A program made the translations under genes and the position numbers. This document shows, piece by piece, positions 8,056 to 17,806 of a DNA stretch of 64,000 nt. Origin of the DNA: Candidatus Rifleibacteriota bacterium (GTDB lineage: Bacteria > Muiribacteriota > Ozemobacteria > Ozemobacterales > Ozemobacteraceae); assembly GCA_024710355.1 (NCBI GenBank), contig JANJUX010000040.1, positions 62,001 through 126,000 of the forward strand. Direction: 5' to 3'. The number at the start of each line of letters is the position of its first letter. Within the stretch, counting starts at the first letter, position 1. The notes beneath the pieces are model-generated. The model ran no database searches. It had not been told where the DNA came from and worked only from the letters and a program-made list of their open reading frames with translations.

Positions 8056-11000
8056 TTACCATTCGTAGTATTGAGTTTTACCGTCGAGGCTTGTTCCTTC
8101 TGATGGAGAGATAAGTTTGCCCTTTGCACCATAGGCTGTGGGCTTTGTCTGACCTGGAATTACCGCTTTTTCAAGCTGAATACCGTCGAACAGCACCGAA
8201 TATGACGCGAGAGCTACCGTGGCGTCGGGGGTGGCATTTTTAAGAACGATGAAAGTATGACTGGCACTGCTTTCGACAAACTGATAATCGAAGGTTATAT
8301 ACAGGCGATACCAGGTATGGTCGTCCTGCTGGGCGATGTTGACAGCGCCGGCATCGATTATGCCGGGGCCGCTTTGTGACAGCGTTTTATTCAGGAAATC
8401 GAAGCTGACTTCTCTGTAGGAAGCGGTTGTCTTGTCGGCCAGAGTTTCGAGAAAGCCGATTGCTGCAGTGCCGGTTGCGGCCACGAATGCCGAAAAGATA
8501 ACGGTTTCCGGGGCCAGGGCCGAGAATGAGGTTGTGGCGATTTCCTGATACAGGCTGCCGGATGCCAGGTCCGGGCCGATGGCAGAGCTGAGGACATTGA
8601 GCTGCAGCTCGCAGGTCTGTCCTTCAAGAGTTTGCACGCCGGTGTGGAGACCTGCTGCCTGAGACGAGTCGACTGGCCCGACAGTTACCTGGCAGATCGT
8701 GCTTGCCCCTACAACCAGCGGGTCAGGAATTGCAGAGAAACTGATGAGTGAAGAATCAATGGTTCCGGGGCCGGCGAGATCTGCCATGGTCCATTTTGTA
8801 TCAAGGCCCGCAATGTCGACATTGCCGATGTTATTGATTGTCAGATCGAAAGGCAGTGTCGACTCGCCCGGCTTAACGTCTCCGAGGTCGGCAATAGATG
8901 GTAGAATCTCGATTCTTGGAAAAGCGTTCACGGATACTGACAGAACAAACGTGGCCGAGGCTTCGCCTGCGTCAATCGCGCCGTTGTTATTCTCATCTTC
9001 ATAGATGGTCTGCAGACCGCTGTAAGACCCCGGCAACTGGTGCATCGGGATTGTCATGCTGGCTGAGGTGGCTTTGGTTCCGTTCGAAGAAACATTGAAA
9101 GGTCCGGCCGGCAGAAAGCTGAATGCGCTTACCGGTAAGGTGTTGGCACCGGAGACCAGGGCTGTTTTTGACCACTTCAACTTGGACAGCGGAATCGAGG
9201 TGAGATTTTTTACTTCGAAGGCCTTGCTCAAAACTGTGGGCGTTCCGGGGATACTGGGGTCGCCTCCGCCAAGGCCTACGGGAGTGGTTACCGAAAGCTT
9301 CTTTTCACCTACGGTTAATTTCAGCAACAGGTTGTGACTTTCTTCAGCTCCTGCGTCGAAAGTATTGTTTTGTGTCTGATAATCATCGTAAATAACCTGG
9401 TAGCCCTCGTAGGGCCCGGCGGTCTGCCCTGGTGGAACGGAAATACTGACAGTGATCGTAGCTGTCTGCCCAACGGCAAGGCTTCCGGCCAGCGGGTCAT
9501 TGAAAGTGATCTGCGTTTCCGAAATGCTTGGCGGTCCCGGAGCGACAGGGTTTAAAGGGAATTTTACCACTTTAACCACTTCTGCCGGGTTGTTGATCGG
9601 GATATTCCCGGCATTGATCAGTGTGAGTTCAATGCTGCGGCTCTGCCCCGCCGGAATAAAGAAAAAATCAGCAGGATTAGGGCTCACGGTGATTACTCTT
9701 TTTCCGGTTACCCTGACTTCGAGAGTTACAGTATCGCTTGCCTCGGTCGGGTCAGGTAAAAAGTCGTTATTTGTGTCGTCCCATACTCTTATTGTGCAGC
9801 TATATGTGCCAATGGTCTGGCCGGCAGGAATCTGAACGGCAACCTGACCGGTTTTGATCTGTCCGGAACTCAAATAGTCGAAAGTTGCTGGCGTAAAAAT
9901 ACAAGCTGCCTTCGGAATAAATTTGGTCGCGTCAGATTGCTCAATGAGGTTTTCGATAGCTATTACTCTTGGCTTCGCCAGAATGAGCGAGCCGGTATTT
10001 TTTATGCGGTAAGAGGTTGAGGTCGAGGTTGAATTGGGAGTTCCGGTGGCGAGAAGGGGCCCGACTTCAATGATGTCTACCGCTTTACTGCCGACCTGGC
10101 AGGTGATTGCGAACGTGTCGCTCGCACTGATGGCAGCGTTGTCGAAAAGGCGGGCCGGGTTACCGAAATACAACCCGGGAGGCTGAGCAGGCAGAAGCTC
10201 TATGGTCACCGTAGCATTGAATGTCTTTCCGAACCCGGTGAGGAAAAATGCTGCCGGCTCAATTGCATAACGATCGTCGGTAATCTGCAGCGCGTTGTCG
10301 AAGAGAGTGGTTTCCTGCCAGCCAAGGTTGCTCAGGTCAGTGTTGCCGGCATTGCGGCAGAGAAATCCGATGGATTTCGGCGGGTCACCGGGAGCGACGC
10401 CGCCCAGGTCGACGGTCGAAGGTATGACCTGCACAGAATAATATGGGTTGATGGTTACTTTGAGTTCAAAGGTTTTGGCGACTTCATTGGCGGTTCCGTT
10501 GTTTATTCCATCGCCATTCTCGTCGTCAAAGACTGTTTGTAGGCCGCTGAAAACACCGACAGGGGTGCCGGCTGGTATATAAAGGCTTATGGTTGCAACT
10601 TTTGCATTGGCTGCGCCTGGCAAGATCGGCCCCGGGGGCATTTCAATGGTCAGGTAGTCCTGCGAAATCGCGTATGCACCCTGGGTAAGATCAGACAATT
10701 CAGCCGCCGGGTTAACGATATCGAGAGTGCCGACATTGGTAATGGTAACGTTGAAATTGGTTAAAGTGAAGGTTGGGGTAGCGTTACCGAGGTCTTTCGG
10801 GTTGTCGGTAATGTTAAAGTCTTTTGCTCCGACAGAGAATCTTACCATGAATGTGCATGATGCCTCGCCGGCATCGATAACATCCGGGTTAGAGGTGTCT
10901 TCCCAGAGGGTAAAAGTTGCGATGTGTTCGCCGACTGTGTCGGCGCCGACGTATGCCGAGATGCTGGCAATTTCGACGCCATCGGTTGCAAGTGCCCCGA

Positions 11001-14000
11001 GTGGGTTCGGGGAGACAGTGATGTATGAGCTCGCAAACGTCTGATCGGTCTGTTTGAATTTAAGGGCCGTCAGATTCAGGTTGCCGCCGTTAAAAATGTT
11101 GATTGTCACAGTTGCGGTGTTCGAATCGACCGGGTAACCGCCGAGTTCGACCAGGCTGGTGTCTGTATAAACAACCTTGCATTCGCTGGCAACTGCCTCT
11201 ACCGTGAATTCGTAGTATGGCTCGCCCAGGTCTCTGGCGCTGTTGCCCGAAAGATCATCATACACCGCCATTATTGCCGTATAGGTGCCTGCCGGCTGAT
11301 TGTAGGGTATGGTCAGCCCGAAACTGCAGGCAGTTGTCAGGGTTCCGGTTGCGACTGAAAATCCTGATGCCGGTATAAAATCAAAGTAGGCATAGGGAAT
11401 TTTATCGCCGCTGGTTGAAGTCGGGTAGGCTTTCTGCCAGAAAACTCTTGAGAGGTGAGTGTTACCATTATTATGCAGCTGAAATGGCCATGCAATCGTG
11501 CTGCCGCAGACCATGGGCGCAATTTGTATCGGGTCGGGCTGCACTTCAAGGTCACGGAAAAGAATCTGGATGTTATTGCTGGTTGTTGAAGCCAGAGAAA
11601 CGGTTCTCTGCGTTTCGGCGTAGGTCGTATTGAGGTCGATGCCGCTTGCCGCAGCCTGCATGGCAAAACTGCTGCCGATTGCGGTAAAGTCGGTTGTCTT
11701 GAAAACCCAGGTAAAAGTGGCCGGATTGCCAAAGCTGACACTCACTGAGGCCGGTGTTGGCCCCGAAACAAGGGTGTTGGCGGCTCCGGTGTAGGTTGGT
11801 GCTCTGATCGGGAGAACTGGTATTACAGGTGAAATGGCCGAGCTGTTGGCAATGTTGTTAGCCAGAGAAAGGGTCAGAGTAATCTCATCTCCGAGTGGAA
11901 CTGTAGATGATGATATGCTAAGTGAACCGGTCAATGCGCCCGGGGCCTGAACATCAAAGTATTGAACGCCTTCCAGACTCACATTATTGCCTCCAGGGCT
12001 GGAAACAATGTGAACCTCGGCTCGCCACTTCCCAACAGGTGCGGCCGCCGGCAGAGTGAATGAATAGTTGCTTACGCCAATTCCCGAGCCAATGGGTGGC
12101 TCGTCATACTGCGTGTTGTTGGGGTCAAAAATCCAGATCTGGTAGTCCTGTTTATTGGCAAGGGCTCCCATTCCGGTAAATTTTACAAAAACCTTTTGCC
12201 CCTGGTTGAATGTATACTGTTCAGGGTTATAGTCTGAGTTCCCGGCGCAGCGCCCGACTGCAGACAAAATTGTCCAGAAATAGGCAGGGGCGCGGAGGGT
12301 TGTTGACACCGATGCCGGATTGTTAGCCTCGAAGGCTGTGAAAGAACCAGATGCGTTTACCACACCAGTAGAGGAATTTTCATCAATCGAAACCGAGAAA
12401 ACTATATTTGCGGTTGAGTTTCCGGCCAGTAGAAATGGCAAAGTTGGGTTCGCGACGGCCTGGTGATGTGTGCCATTGCTGAATGAAAGATTTGCCGAGT
12501 CTACGTAAACGGCAGCCTCTCCCTGATTTCTTACCTGCATGGTAACACTCAGCCCCGTCTGGTTGCGGTAGACATCGCCGTAGCCTTCGGTTAATGAAAC
12601 GATGCTGAGAACCGGTGGGCTTTGAATGAGACAGAGGTTGCTGGTTTGAGTTGCTGCCGTCAATGAAGTTGAATCGTTAAGGTCATAGCCATAGCCAGCG
12701 CCCTCAAATTCAAATGAGCCAACCGAGGTGGCAGCGAACTGCCAGTTGAAGGTTGTCTGCCCCAGACCGGATATCGATGAGACTTCTGGAGTTGGGCCTG
12801 AAAGCAGGTCCGCATTGCCGGTCAGGAGTGTCAGGCCACCCGGAAAGGCATCAGTAACAGCCGCACCACCTGAATTTATAATGGTTGAAGTGGCTGTGAA
12901 AGTCTGACCCCGGGTTACGGTTGCCGGCAACTGGTGCAGTATCGAAATGGCAGCGGGAGTAACCACGTAAAACTGCTTTTCTGCGAGCGGGGTGCTGTCT
13001 ATGACCCTTGTGGCGATAACACGCCAGACCCCCAGTGGTGAGGTTGCGTCAAGGCTTAACTGATCAGTCATTATGCCCTGCTCGTCTGTTGTCGACGGCG
13101 GGTCCGTAACCCTCACCAGTACACCAGAAGGGTTATACCAGCGAAATCTCTGCTCGGTGAGAGGCTGCAGGTTTTCTGTTTTTGCATAAACTATGTTGCT
13201 GCCCTGATTGAAACTGTTCGATTCAATTATGTACGAAGGGAATTTGGGCGGACCCTGGTAGGTTTTCATGACGCCGGCGACGACTATCCAGGTGCCTGGC
13301 TCGGTTGCACCGTCATAATTTGTTGAAGGAGTCAGCAGGTTGACATCTCTGAAGATTATGTCTGCGTCGATGACGCAGGTTCCTGTTGCCGAAAGGGGGC
13401 TGACGTCGACCAGGTAGTGGATGGTTACCGGCAGGCCAGGGTACACCGCAACCGGAAGAGTATCGGCCAGGCGTATGTTTTCGTAGCTGCCGAGATTGAA
13501 CTTGAATGAGGTTGAATCCCAGTAAGCGGCGGCATTTTTGTTGCCGTCATTGATTACCTCGACTGCGATGGAGACATCTTTCTGGGCCCGGTAAACGGTT
13601 TCTGGGGTGGTTATTTTTTGCACCACGAGATTTGCCGGCGAACGGATCAGCCATGAATGGGTCTGTAAAGCCGAGGTGGCGACAATTGTGCGAGCCGGAA
13701 AGATCTGAATATTGGTGCCGGTAGCAGTTGCATCGATTACATCGGTGTCTGGAATACTGCCTTCAAGAATGTCCACCGAGAAGGTAATCGTTGTGCTGGC
13801 TTCACCGGAGATAGTTATTGGCAAAGCGGTCTGCAGGGTTTTATTGTAAGCCCCGATTGCCGGGTCACTGAAGTAAAGGTCGATTTCTGAGAGTTTTGCC
13901 GGGGAATAACCGGTGTTTGAAACATATACCTTAACGGGAATTCCGCTCTGACCTATCGTAACGGTTGTGGGAGCAGCTTCGACTTTGGTGATTACCAGTT

Positions 14001-14916
14001 TGGCTGTTTTAAAAACCGCCACTGGCGACAGGGGAGAAACGACACCGGTCGAATCGACGTCGGCAATTGCATAATAGACCGCGTCGGCGGCCGGAGGGGT
14101 AGGATCGGTATGATACGAATCATTCGCTGACGAAGTAATGGTTGCTATTTGTGTCCAGGGTCCGTTTTCCGACAGACTTCGATAAACTCGATAGGCTGAA
14201 AAGGTTACGACTGAAGAACTGCTGTTGTGCCAGTCAAGGTAGCACGCCCCAGAGGTGGTTTCTGATGCGGTCAACCCGGACGGGCTGATATTGCAACGCA
14301 TTGCGTCTACATCAATGGTGAGGGTGGTGTTTTTCTGACCGCCGAGGTTCCAGTAAAGATAAAAGCGGTAACGGTTTCCAGCCGGCAAAACTGTTGAGAG
14401 ACCCGTTTCTGCAGTCCAACCGTTATTTTGTGGGCCGTTGCCGTTGTTCTGAAGGTTCAGAAATGTATTGATAATCGTGTCAGGATTGTCCTGTCTGCGA
14501 ATTGTGCCGCTCATGTTGGATGCCCAGGCTTTTCCGCCATTAACGGTATAGATTTCACGTAAAGCATAAGAAATATGCGCATTGGTATCTGAAGCTCTGG
14601 CAACCGGCGGAAAATCCTGCCAGATGGCGCCATCGGCATAGTAATAAAGGTTGTCAGAACCACCTGCAGGCTCAAATTTGGCGTGAAAATAGCCATTACC
14701 AGCGTCATAGCCGGCGGCGTTTATTCTGCCCCATTCATTCATTGGGTCGGGTTGAGAGATCTGATTGTCGTTTGACCAGTTGGTGGCAGCGTTGAGGTTG
14801 GCGCTGAAATTTCCGTTGGCGATCTGTTCAAGAGCGAAAACGGTCGGAAGTCGGAGCAGGGCCAGGACAAAAAATGACAAAAAAACTGCAATGCATTTTT
14901 GCCGATGGTTAAGCAT
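8056..14916 (-). CDS. Giant exported repeat protein (FN3 and CARDB/Ig-like domains, acidic-loop repeats)
   Basis: 2,286 residues, the largest gene in the window. A signal peptide covers about residues 1-28. Residues about 29-205 resemble a carbohydrate-binding beta-sandwich, about 208-300 a fibronectin type III domain. From about 305 to 1200 come Ig-like segments of the CARDB type with recurring YRNQTGLSV-like strands. From about 1200 to 2140 there are about eight degenerate repeats of about 125 residues, each with a D/E-L-G-x-P-G-like start and, in most, a loop such as DENGDGINNG or EDENNNGAIDAGEAS resembling EF-hand/dockerin calcium loops. No sortase or C-terminal membrane anchor is visible. 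The role is probably extracellular (adhesion or matrix). GGAGG precedes the ATG. It begins 2 bp after the 187-residue gene. Confidence 0.85.
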   Translation of the reverse strand: MLNHRQKCIAVFLSFFVLALLRLPTVFALEQIANGNFSANLNAATNWSNDNQISQPDPMNEWGRINAAGYDAGNGYFHAKFEPAGGSDNLYYYADGAIWQDFPPVARASDTNAHISYALREIYTVNGGKAWASNMSGTIRRQDNPDTIINTFLNLQNNGNGPQNNGWTAETGLSTVLPAGNRYRFYLYWNLGGQKNTTLTIDVDAMRCNISPSGLTASETTSGACYLDWHNSSSSVVTFSAYRVYRSLSENGPWTQIATITSSANDSYHTDPTPPAADAVYYAIADVDSTGVVSPLSPVAVFKTAKLVITKVEAAPTTVTIGQSGIPVKVYVSNTGYSPAKLSEIDLYFSDPAIGAYNKTLQTALPITISGEASTTITFSVDILEGSIPDTDVIDATATGTNIQIFPARTIVATSALQTHSWLIRSPANLVVQKITTPETVYRAQKDVSIAVEVINDGNKNAAAYWDSTSFKFNLGSYENIRLADTLPVAVYPGLPVTIHYLVDVSPLSATGTCVIDADIIFRDVNLLTPSTNYDGATEPGTWIVVAGVMKTYQGPPKFPSYIIESNSFNQGSNIVYAKTENLQPLTEQRFRWYNPSGVLVRVTDPPSTTDEQGIMTDQLSLDATSPLGVWRVIATRVIDSTPLAEKQFYVVTPAAISILHQLPATVTRGQTFTATSTIINSGGAAVTDAFPGGLTLLTGNADLLSGPTPEVSSISGLGQTTFNWQFAATSVGSFEFEGAGYGYDLNDSTSLTAATQTSNLCLIQSPPVLSIVSLTEGYGDVYRNQTGLSVTMQVRNQGEAAVYVDSANLSFSNGTHHQAVANPTLPFLLAGNSTANIVFSVSIDENSSTGVVNASGSFTAFEANNPASVSTTLRAPAYFWTILSAVGRCAGNSDYNPEQYTFNQGQKVFVKFTGMGALANKQDYQIWIFDPNNTQYDEPPIGSGIGVSNYSFTLPAAAPVGKWRAEVHIVSSPGGNNVSLEGVQYFDVQAPGALTGSLSISSSTVPLGDEITLTLSLANNIANSSAISPVIPVLPIRAPTYTGAANTLVSGPTPASVSVSFGNPATFTWVFKTTDFTAIGSSFAMQAAASGIDLNTTYAETQRTVSLASTTSNNIQILFRDLEVQPDPIQIAPMVCGSTIAWPFQLHNNGNTHLSRVFWQKAYPTSTSGDKIPYAYFDFIPASGFSVATGTLTTACSFGLTIPYNQPAGTYTAIMAVYDDLSGNSARDLGEPYYEFTVEAVASECKVVYTDTSLVELGGYPVDSNTATVTINIFNGGNLNLTALKFKQTDQTFASSYITVSPNPLGALATDGVEIASISAYVGADTVGEHIATFTLWEDTSNPDVIDAGEASCTFMVRFSVGAKDFNITDNPKDLGNATPTFTLTNFNVTITNVGTLDIVNPAAELSDLTQGAYAISQDYLTIEMPPGPILPGAANAKVATISLYIPAGTPVGVFSGLQTVFDDENGDGINNGTANEVAKTFELKVTINPYYSVQVIPSTVDLGGVAPGDPPKSIGFLCRNAGNTDLSNLGWQETTLFDNALQITDDRYAIEPAAFFLTGFGKTFNATVTIELLPAQPPGLYFGNPARLFDNAAISASDTFAITCQVGSKAVDIIEVGPLLATGTPNSTSTSTSYRIKNTGSLILAKPRVIAIENLIEQSDATKFIPKAACIFTPATFDYLSSGQIKTGQVAVQIPAGQTIGTYSCTIRVWDDTNNDFLPDPTEASDTVTLEVRVTGKRVITVSPNPADFFFIPAGQSRSIELTLINAGNIPINNPAEVVKVVKFPLNPVAPGPPSISETQITFNDPLAGSLAVGQTATITVSISVPPGQTAGPYEGYQVIYDDYQTQNNTFDAGAEESHNLLLKLTVGEKKLSVTTPVGLGGGDPSIPGTPTVLSKAFEVKNLTSIPLSKLKWSKTALVSGANTLPVSAFSFLPAGPFNVSSNGTKATSASMTIPMHQLPGSYSGLQTIYEDENNNGAIDAGEASATFVLSVSVNAFPRIEILPSIADLGDVKPGESTLPFDLTINNIGNVDIAGLDTKWTMADLAGPGTIDSSLISFSAIPDPLVVGASTICQVTVGPVDSSQAAGLHTGVQTLEGQTCELQLNVLSSAIGPDLASGSLYQEIATTSFSALAPETVIFSAFVAATGTAAIGFLETLADKTTASYREVSFDFLNKTLSQSGPGIIDAGAVNIAQQDDHTWYRLYITFDYQFVESSASHTFIVLKNATPDATVALASYSVLFDGIQLEKAVIPGQTKPTAYGAKGKLISPSEGTSLDGKTQYYEW

Positions 14917-14918
14917 GT

Positions 14919-15482
14919 TTACCTCCGGTTGCCGGTGCGGATTTCTCTGATTGCTATTGCTGCCTGCCAGATTGTCAGCGAAAGAATCACCAGGAGTGCC
15001 AGGTATTTGAGGTTGAAGAAGTCTGCCGCTTTCGCCCGTGGTGCCTGGTCAGACGGAAATTCCTTTATTAGCCCGGAAAGCTTTGCCTTTGTGAGATATT
15101 GTTCCTGAATAGTCGTTTCGTCGGGATATTTTTTCAGATAAACCTCAAGAAGTCGCTGCTTTTGTACCGTCGGGCTGGCCAGAAAGTTGAATAGAAGCTC
15201 ATTACCGGAGTCTCTGGTGATAAGACTCGATGAGATTTTTTTCTGCCCGGTTTCGTGATACGAAGACAGTGACCAGCCCGGATCGGGCAGGTCTTTCCAG
15301 ATAAACTTCGCTTTCAGCAACAGGTTTTGTGCTTTTTCGTGGTCTCCGCTATCGTGCGCCGCCCGTGCCTGTCTGAGAAGCGACATCGCCATATTTCGCT
15401 TTTTATCTTTGGCAGTAGACGGAATAATCGTCAGAATGATCAGCAAAAAAAGCAGAAAAACCCCAACCTTTTTGTATCTCAT
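14919..15482 (-). CDS. Exported protein with C-terminal membrane helix, unknown function
   Basis: 187 residues, not recognised. The start at 15482 is preferred over an ATG at 15557 because the longer form would run through the terminator hairpin at 15532-15554. A signal peptide spans about 1-24. Residues about 30-70 are helical (RQARAAHDSGDHEKAQNLLLKA looks like one TPR-type unit) and a second helix lies near 158-175 (YLALLVILSLTIWQAAIAI), followed by a basic tail, giving a periplasmic domain tethered to the inner membrane. It is the first gene of the run with the giant protein (2 bp gap) and may assist its export or assembly; that is inference. Confidence 0.72.
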   Translation of the reverse strand: MRYKKVGVFLLFLLIILTIIPSTAKDKKRNMAMSLLRQARAAHDSGDHEKAQNLLLKAKFIWKDLPDPGWSLSSYHETGQKKISSSLITRDSGNELLFNFLASPTVQKQRLLEVYLKKYPDETTIQEQYLTKAKLSGLIKEFPSDQAPRAKAADFFNLKYLALLVILSLTIWQAAIAIREIRTGNRR

Positions 15483-15531
15483 ATCCTCATGATACCAGAT
15501 TAAATATTTATCTGTAAAAAAATTATGACAA

Positions 15532-15554
15532 AAGCCCCCGGAGGATGGGGGCTT
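15532..15554 (-). terminator. Probable intrinsic terminator after the PhaR-like gene
   Basis: 8-bp stem AAGCCCCC/GGGGGCTT with a 7-nt loop, followed on the minus strand by TT and, 8 nt later, a longer T-run. It lies 45 bp past the PhaR-like stop and upstream of the 187-residue gene. Confidence 0.65.
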
Positions 15555-15598
15555 CAATTGTCAGGCGCTTTATTTAATGTTTCACAGGAAACAGCAGG

Positions 15599-16189
15599 TC
15601 AGTCTGAGTGCAGCTTCTCCTCAAGTTCGCGCAGGCGCTTGAGAATTTCGGTCATTTTGTCGTCATCCCTTTTTGCTGCGCTGCTCTCTGTTTTTTTGGC
15701 AGATGCTTCGTTTAAAGGACCTTGAGGCTGTTGCTGCGGCTGCGCGGCGGGGGTCTGCATAAATGGGTTTATGCCCTGAAAAGGATTCGGCATCTGCATC
15801 CAGGGATTTTGAAAGGGCATTGATGGCATCGAAGGCATTGACGGCATGCCTGGCATGGTCATGCCGGGCATCGAAAATTTGCCATCCTGGTAATTCTTGT
15901 ACATGCTCATCATCCAGGGGAAGAACTGCTGGAAAAAATTCTCGATCGCCTCAGGCGGCGACTGCAGCATCATCTGGTAAAAATAGGTCGGGACCAGTTC
16001 ATACCGGTCTTCAAGCATGACCTGCATGAGAATGTATTTGGTGATGTCTTTTCCGGTGGTTTTTTCGACAACCTTGACCTTGTCGCCGCGCTGCAGAAAA
16101 TCACGGATCTCGGTCAGTGAAACATAACGGGCTTCTTCGACACAGTATAAACGACGATTGTCGTATTTTTTAATCAGAATTTCTTTCAC
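15599..16189 (-). CDS. PhaR-type (PHB accumulation regulator N-terminal) DNA-binding domain protein with Met/Pro-rich linker
   Basis: 196 residues. The first 60 residues (IKKYDNRRLYCVEEARYVSL onward) match the polyhydroxyalkanoate accumulation regulator DNA-binding domain, which in PhaR represses PHA and phasin genes. The middle (about 95-145) is an unusual Met/Pro-rich segment with repeats of PSM and PGM. The C-terminus is a short coiled coil (EILKRLRELEEKL). No PHA synthase or phasin gene is in the window, so the target is open; related proteins occur in bacteria that make no PHA. The gene overlaps the end of the lipase-like gene by 20 bp, implying cotranscription. Confidence 0.82.
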   Translation of the reverse strand: MKEILIKKYDNRRLYCVEEARYVSLTEIRDFLQRGDKVKVVEKTTGKDITKYILMQVMLEDRYELVPTYFYQMMLQSPPEAIENFFQQFFPWMMSMYKNYQDGKFSMPGMTMPGMPSMPSMPSMPFQNPWMQMPNPFQGINPFMQTPAAQPQQQPQGPLNEASAKKTESSAAKRDDDKMTEILKRLRELEEKLHSD

Positions 16190-17480
16190 TCAAAACCTCG
16201 GAAATGTGATTAAGAGCCGCGGGCAGAACAGTCAGACCGACATGGTGAGTATTGAGCGTCTTAACGCTTGCAACCCTGGCACCACGAGCTGTCAGACCTT
16301 TCTGGTAAACAGCGCTCTTCAGGAACAGAACCCCGTCACTGCTGTCAGCAAATTCACCGACCGGAAATTCGAGCCAGAAGAACTTGACAGTGTCAATCTC
16401 CTGTTTGGTTCCGGCGAGAATGTGGCAGGTCACCGAAGGGTCGATTCCTTTCGTGTTGAGTGAGCTTATCACATTTCCGGCTTCCTGTATAGCACGGTCA
16501 ATGCCCTCTGATACCAGGAGACCACTGATACCGCCTTTGTAAAGCGCGTTGCGGGAAACATTTGCGTCTGCAGTAATACTCTGATAGTTGAAGTCGATAC
16601 CATCTTTAACCCAGTTGTGAAGCATCTGATACTGCCCCGGAAACAGGCGGTTGTGAGATTCGGTTTCGACATACATCCCCTGCCAGACCATCGAACGCGC
16701 GCCGAGCGGTGCAGCAAGTTTCTGTTGCATTACAGTAAAGTTATACATGTAATATCTGAATGCGGTATCGATACCCTTCAGCGGTGAAGCAACGAATATG
16801 ATTTTGCGGATATCCTTGCGGAAAGGGGTCAGCCACGAATATTGCGGATACTCAGCGCCGAGGTCAGAGGCATAAATGCGCACCGACATGGCGCCCTTAC
16901 TGTGGCAGATCACGTCTACTTTTTCGGCGGCGGTCAGTTCTTTTATTCTGGCGATGGCGTTGGCCACCTGTTGTGCCTGAAGAAAATTGTCGCCATGCGG
17001 GTGTGAAAAAGTCAGGGCGAAGACTGAAAAACCGTTTTTGACCAGATGCTGCATGATGCCTGGCTTGTCAATATTGCCACCTTCGGGAATATCAAAAGTA
17101 TAGGGGTGACAGAAGCCCCTGCAGGCGTTGTCGCCAGCGCCGTGAACGAGAAGCACCGGTGTCTTGTGTTGCGCGCGGTTCCAGCGTGGGGCCAGGTGCA
17201 GCAGAACATTGCGCGAATGCGGCTTGTTTGTGCCGAAGGCCTTCTGGATAATACTGTGATTCTGGCGACTTTTGACATGAAACGGCTCGGCGACAAAATT
17301 CGGGGTGTCGTCTTCGAGAAGTTCGATTCTCTCCCAGGGGGAGCTGTCGCGGCCGGTAACATCGCTGATAACGCGAACTGCAGCCCCGGCAAACGTCGGC
17401 AGCAGAACCAGCAGAATGAGAAAGCTTAAAAAAGCGGTTCTGAAACAAAATCGCCTGAAGTCAGTAAAATTCTTAATCAC
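16170..17480 (-). CDS. Exported lipase/esterase-like alpha/beta hydrolase
   Basis: 436 residues if started at the GTG at 17480, which follows AGGAAAGG and gives a normal signal peptide (hydrophobic about 10-30, ending near TFAGA). A longer reading exists upstream but has no clear signal. The alpha/beta hydrolase fold is shown by PVLLVHGAGDNACRGF (oxyanion region, about 102-117) and the nucleophile elbow DVICHSKGAMSVRIYAS, where CHSKG stands for GHSxG as in some triacylglycerol lipases. Later segments (IIFVASPLKGIDTAFRYY; NTHHVGLTVLP near the C-terminus with a likely catalytic His) fit secreted EstA/LipA-type lipases. It probably acts in the periplasm or outside the cell on an ester substrate. 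The PhaR-like gene overlaps its 3' end. Confidence 0.8.
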   Translation of the reverse strand: MIKNFTDFRRFCFRTAFLSFLILLVLLPTFAGAAVRVISDVTGRDSSPWERIELLEDDTPNFVAEPFHVKSRQNHSIIQKAFGTNKPHSRNVLLHLAPRWNRAQHKTPVLLVHGAGDNACRGFCHPYTFDIPEGGNIDKPGIMQHLVKNGFSVFALTFSHPHGDNFLQAQQVANAIARIKELTAAEKVDVICHSKGAMSVRIYASDLGAEYPQYSWLTPFRKDIRKIIFVASPLKGIDTAFRYYMYNFTVMQQKLAAPLGARSMVWQGMYVETESHNRLFPGQYQMLHNWVKDGIDFNYQSITADANVSRNALYKGGISGLLVSEGIDRAIQEAGNVISSLNTKGIDPSVTCHILAGTKQEIDTVKFFWLEFPVGEFADSSDGVLFLKSAVYQKGLTARGARVASVKTLNTHHVGLTVLPAALNHISEVLSERNSD

Positions 17481-17806
17481 TACTCGATCACCTTTCCTGC
17501 GAGAGGCAATGCAATACTCTTTTTCGTCTGTCATGCCGACCCTGACGGGCTTTTCGTTGATCAATACTGAGAGACTGAATGTCAGTTTCGACAGAACGGT
17601 TAATTGATACAAAACAATTTTAACCGAAAAAACTCAGATTTCCAAGACTCCCAAAAGGTTTTTTTTGCTCTGAATTCTCCGGTGCGGTACAACCGGCTTT
17701 GAGAAAACTGACGAATTTCGTGAAAAAAATAGCAAAAGACTTGCAAAAGCATTCCTTCAGGCGTAAATAAGCTCATGCAACTGAAACAATGGCTGAGGTA
17801 AAACGT
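17481..17806. other. Divergent intergenic region between lipase and Ehr operon
   Basis: A 326-bp stretch without a credible gene. A 71-codon minus-strand reading frame (17600-17815) has no ribosome site and no family resemblance. On the plus strand, TTGCAA at 17741-17746 lies 17 bp before TAAATA (17764-17769), a weak promoter candidate for the hyfB-like operon. No attenuator or riboswitch is evident. Confidence 0.4.
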
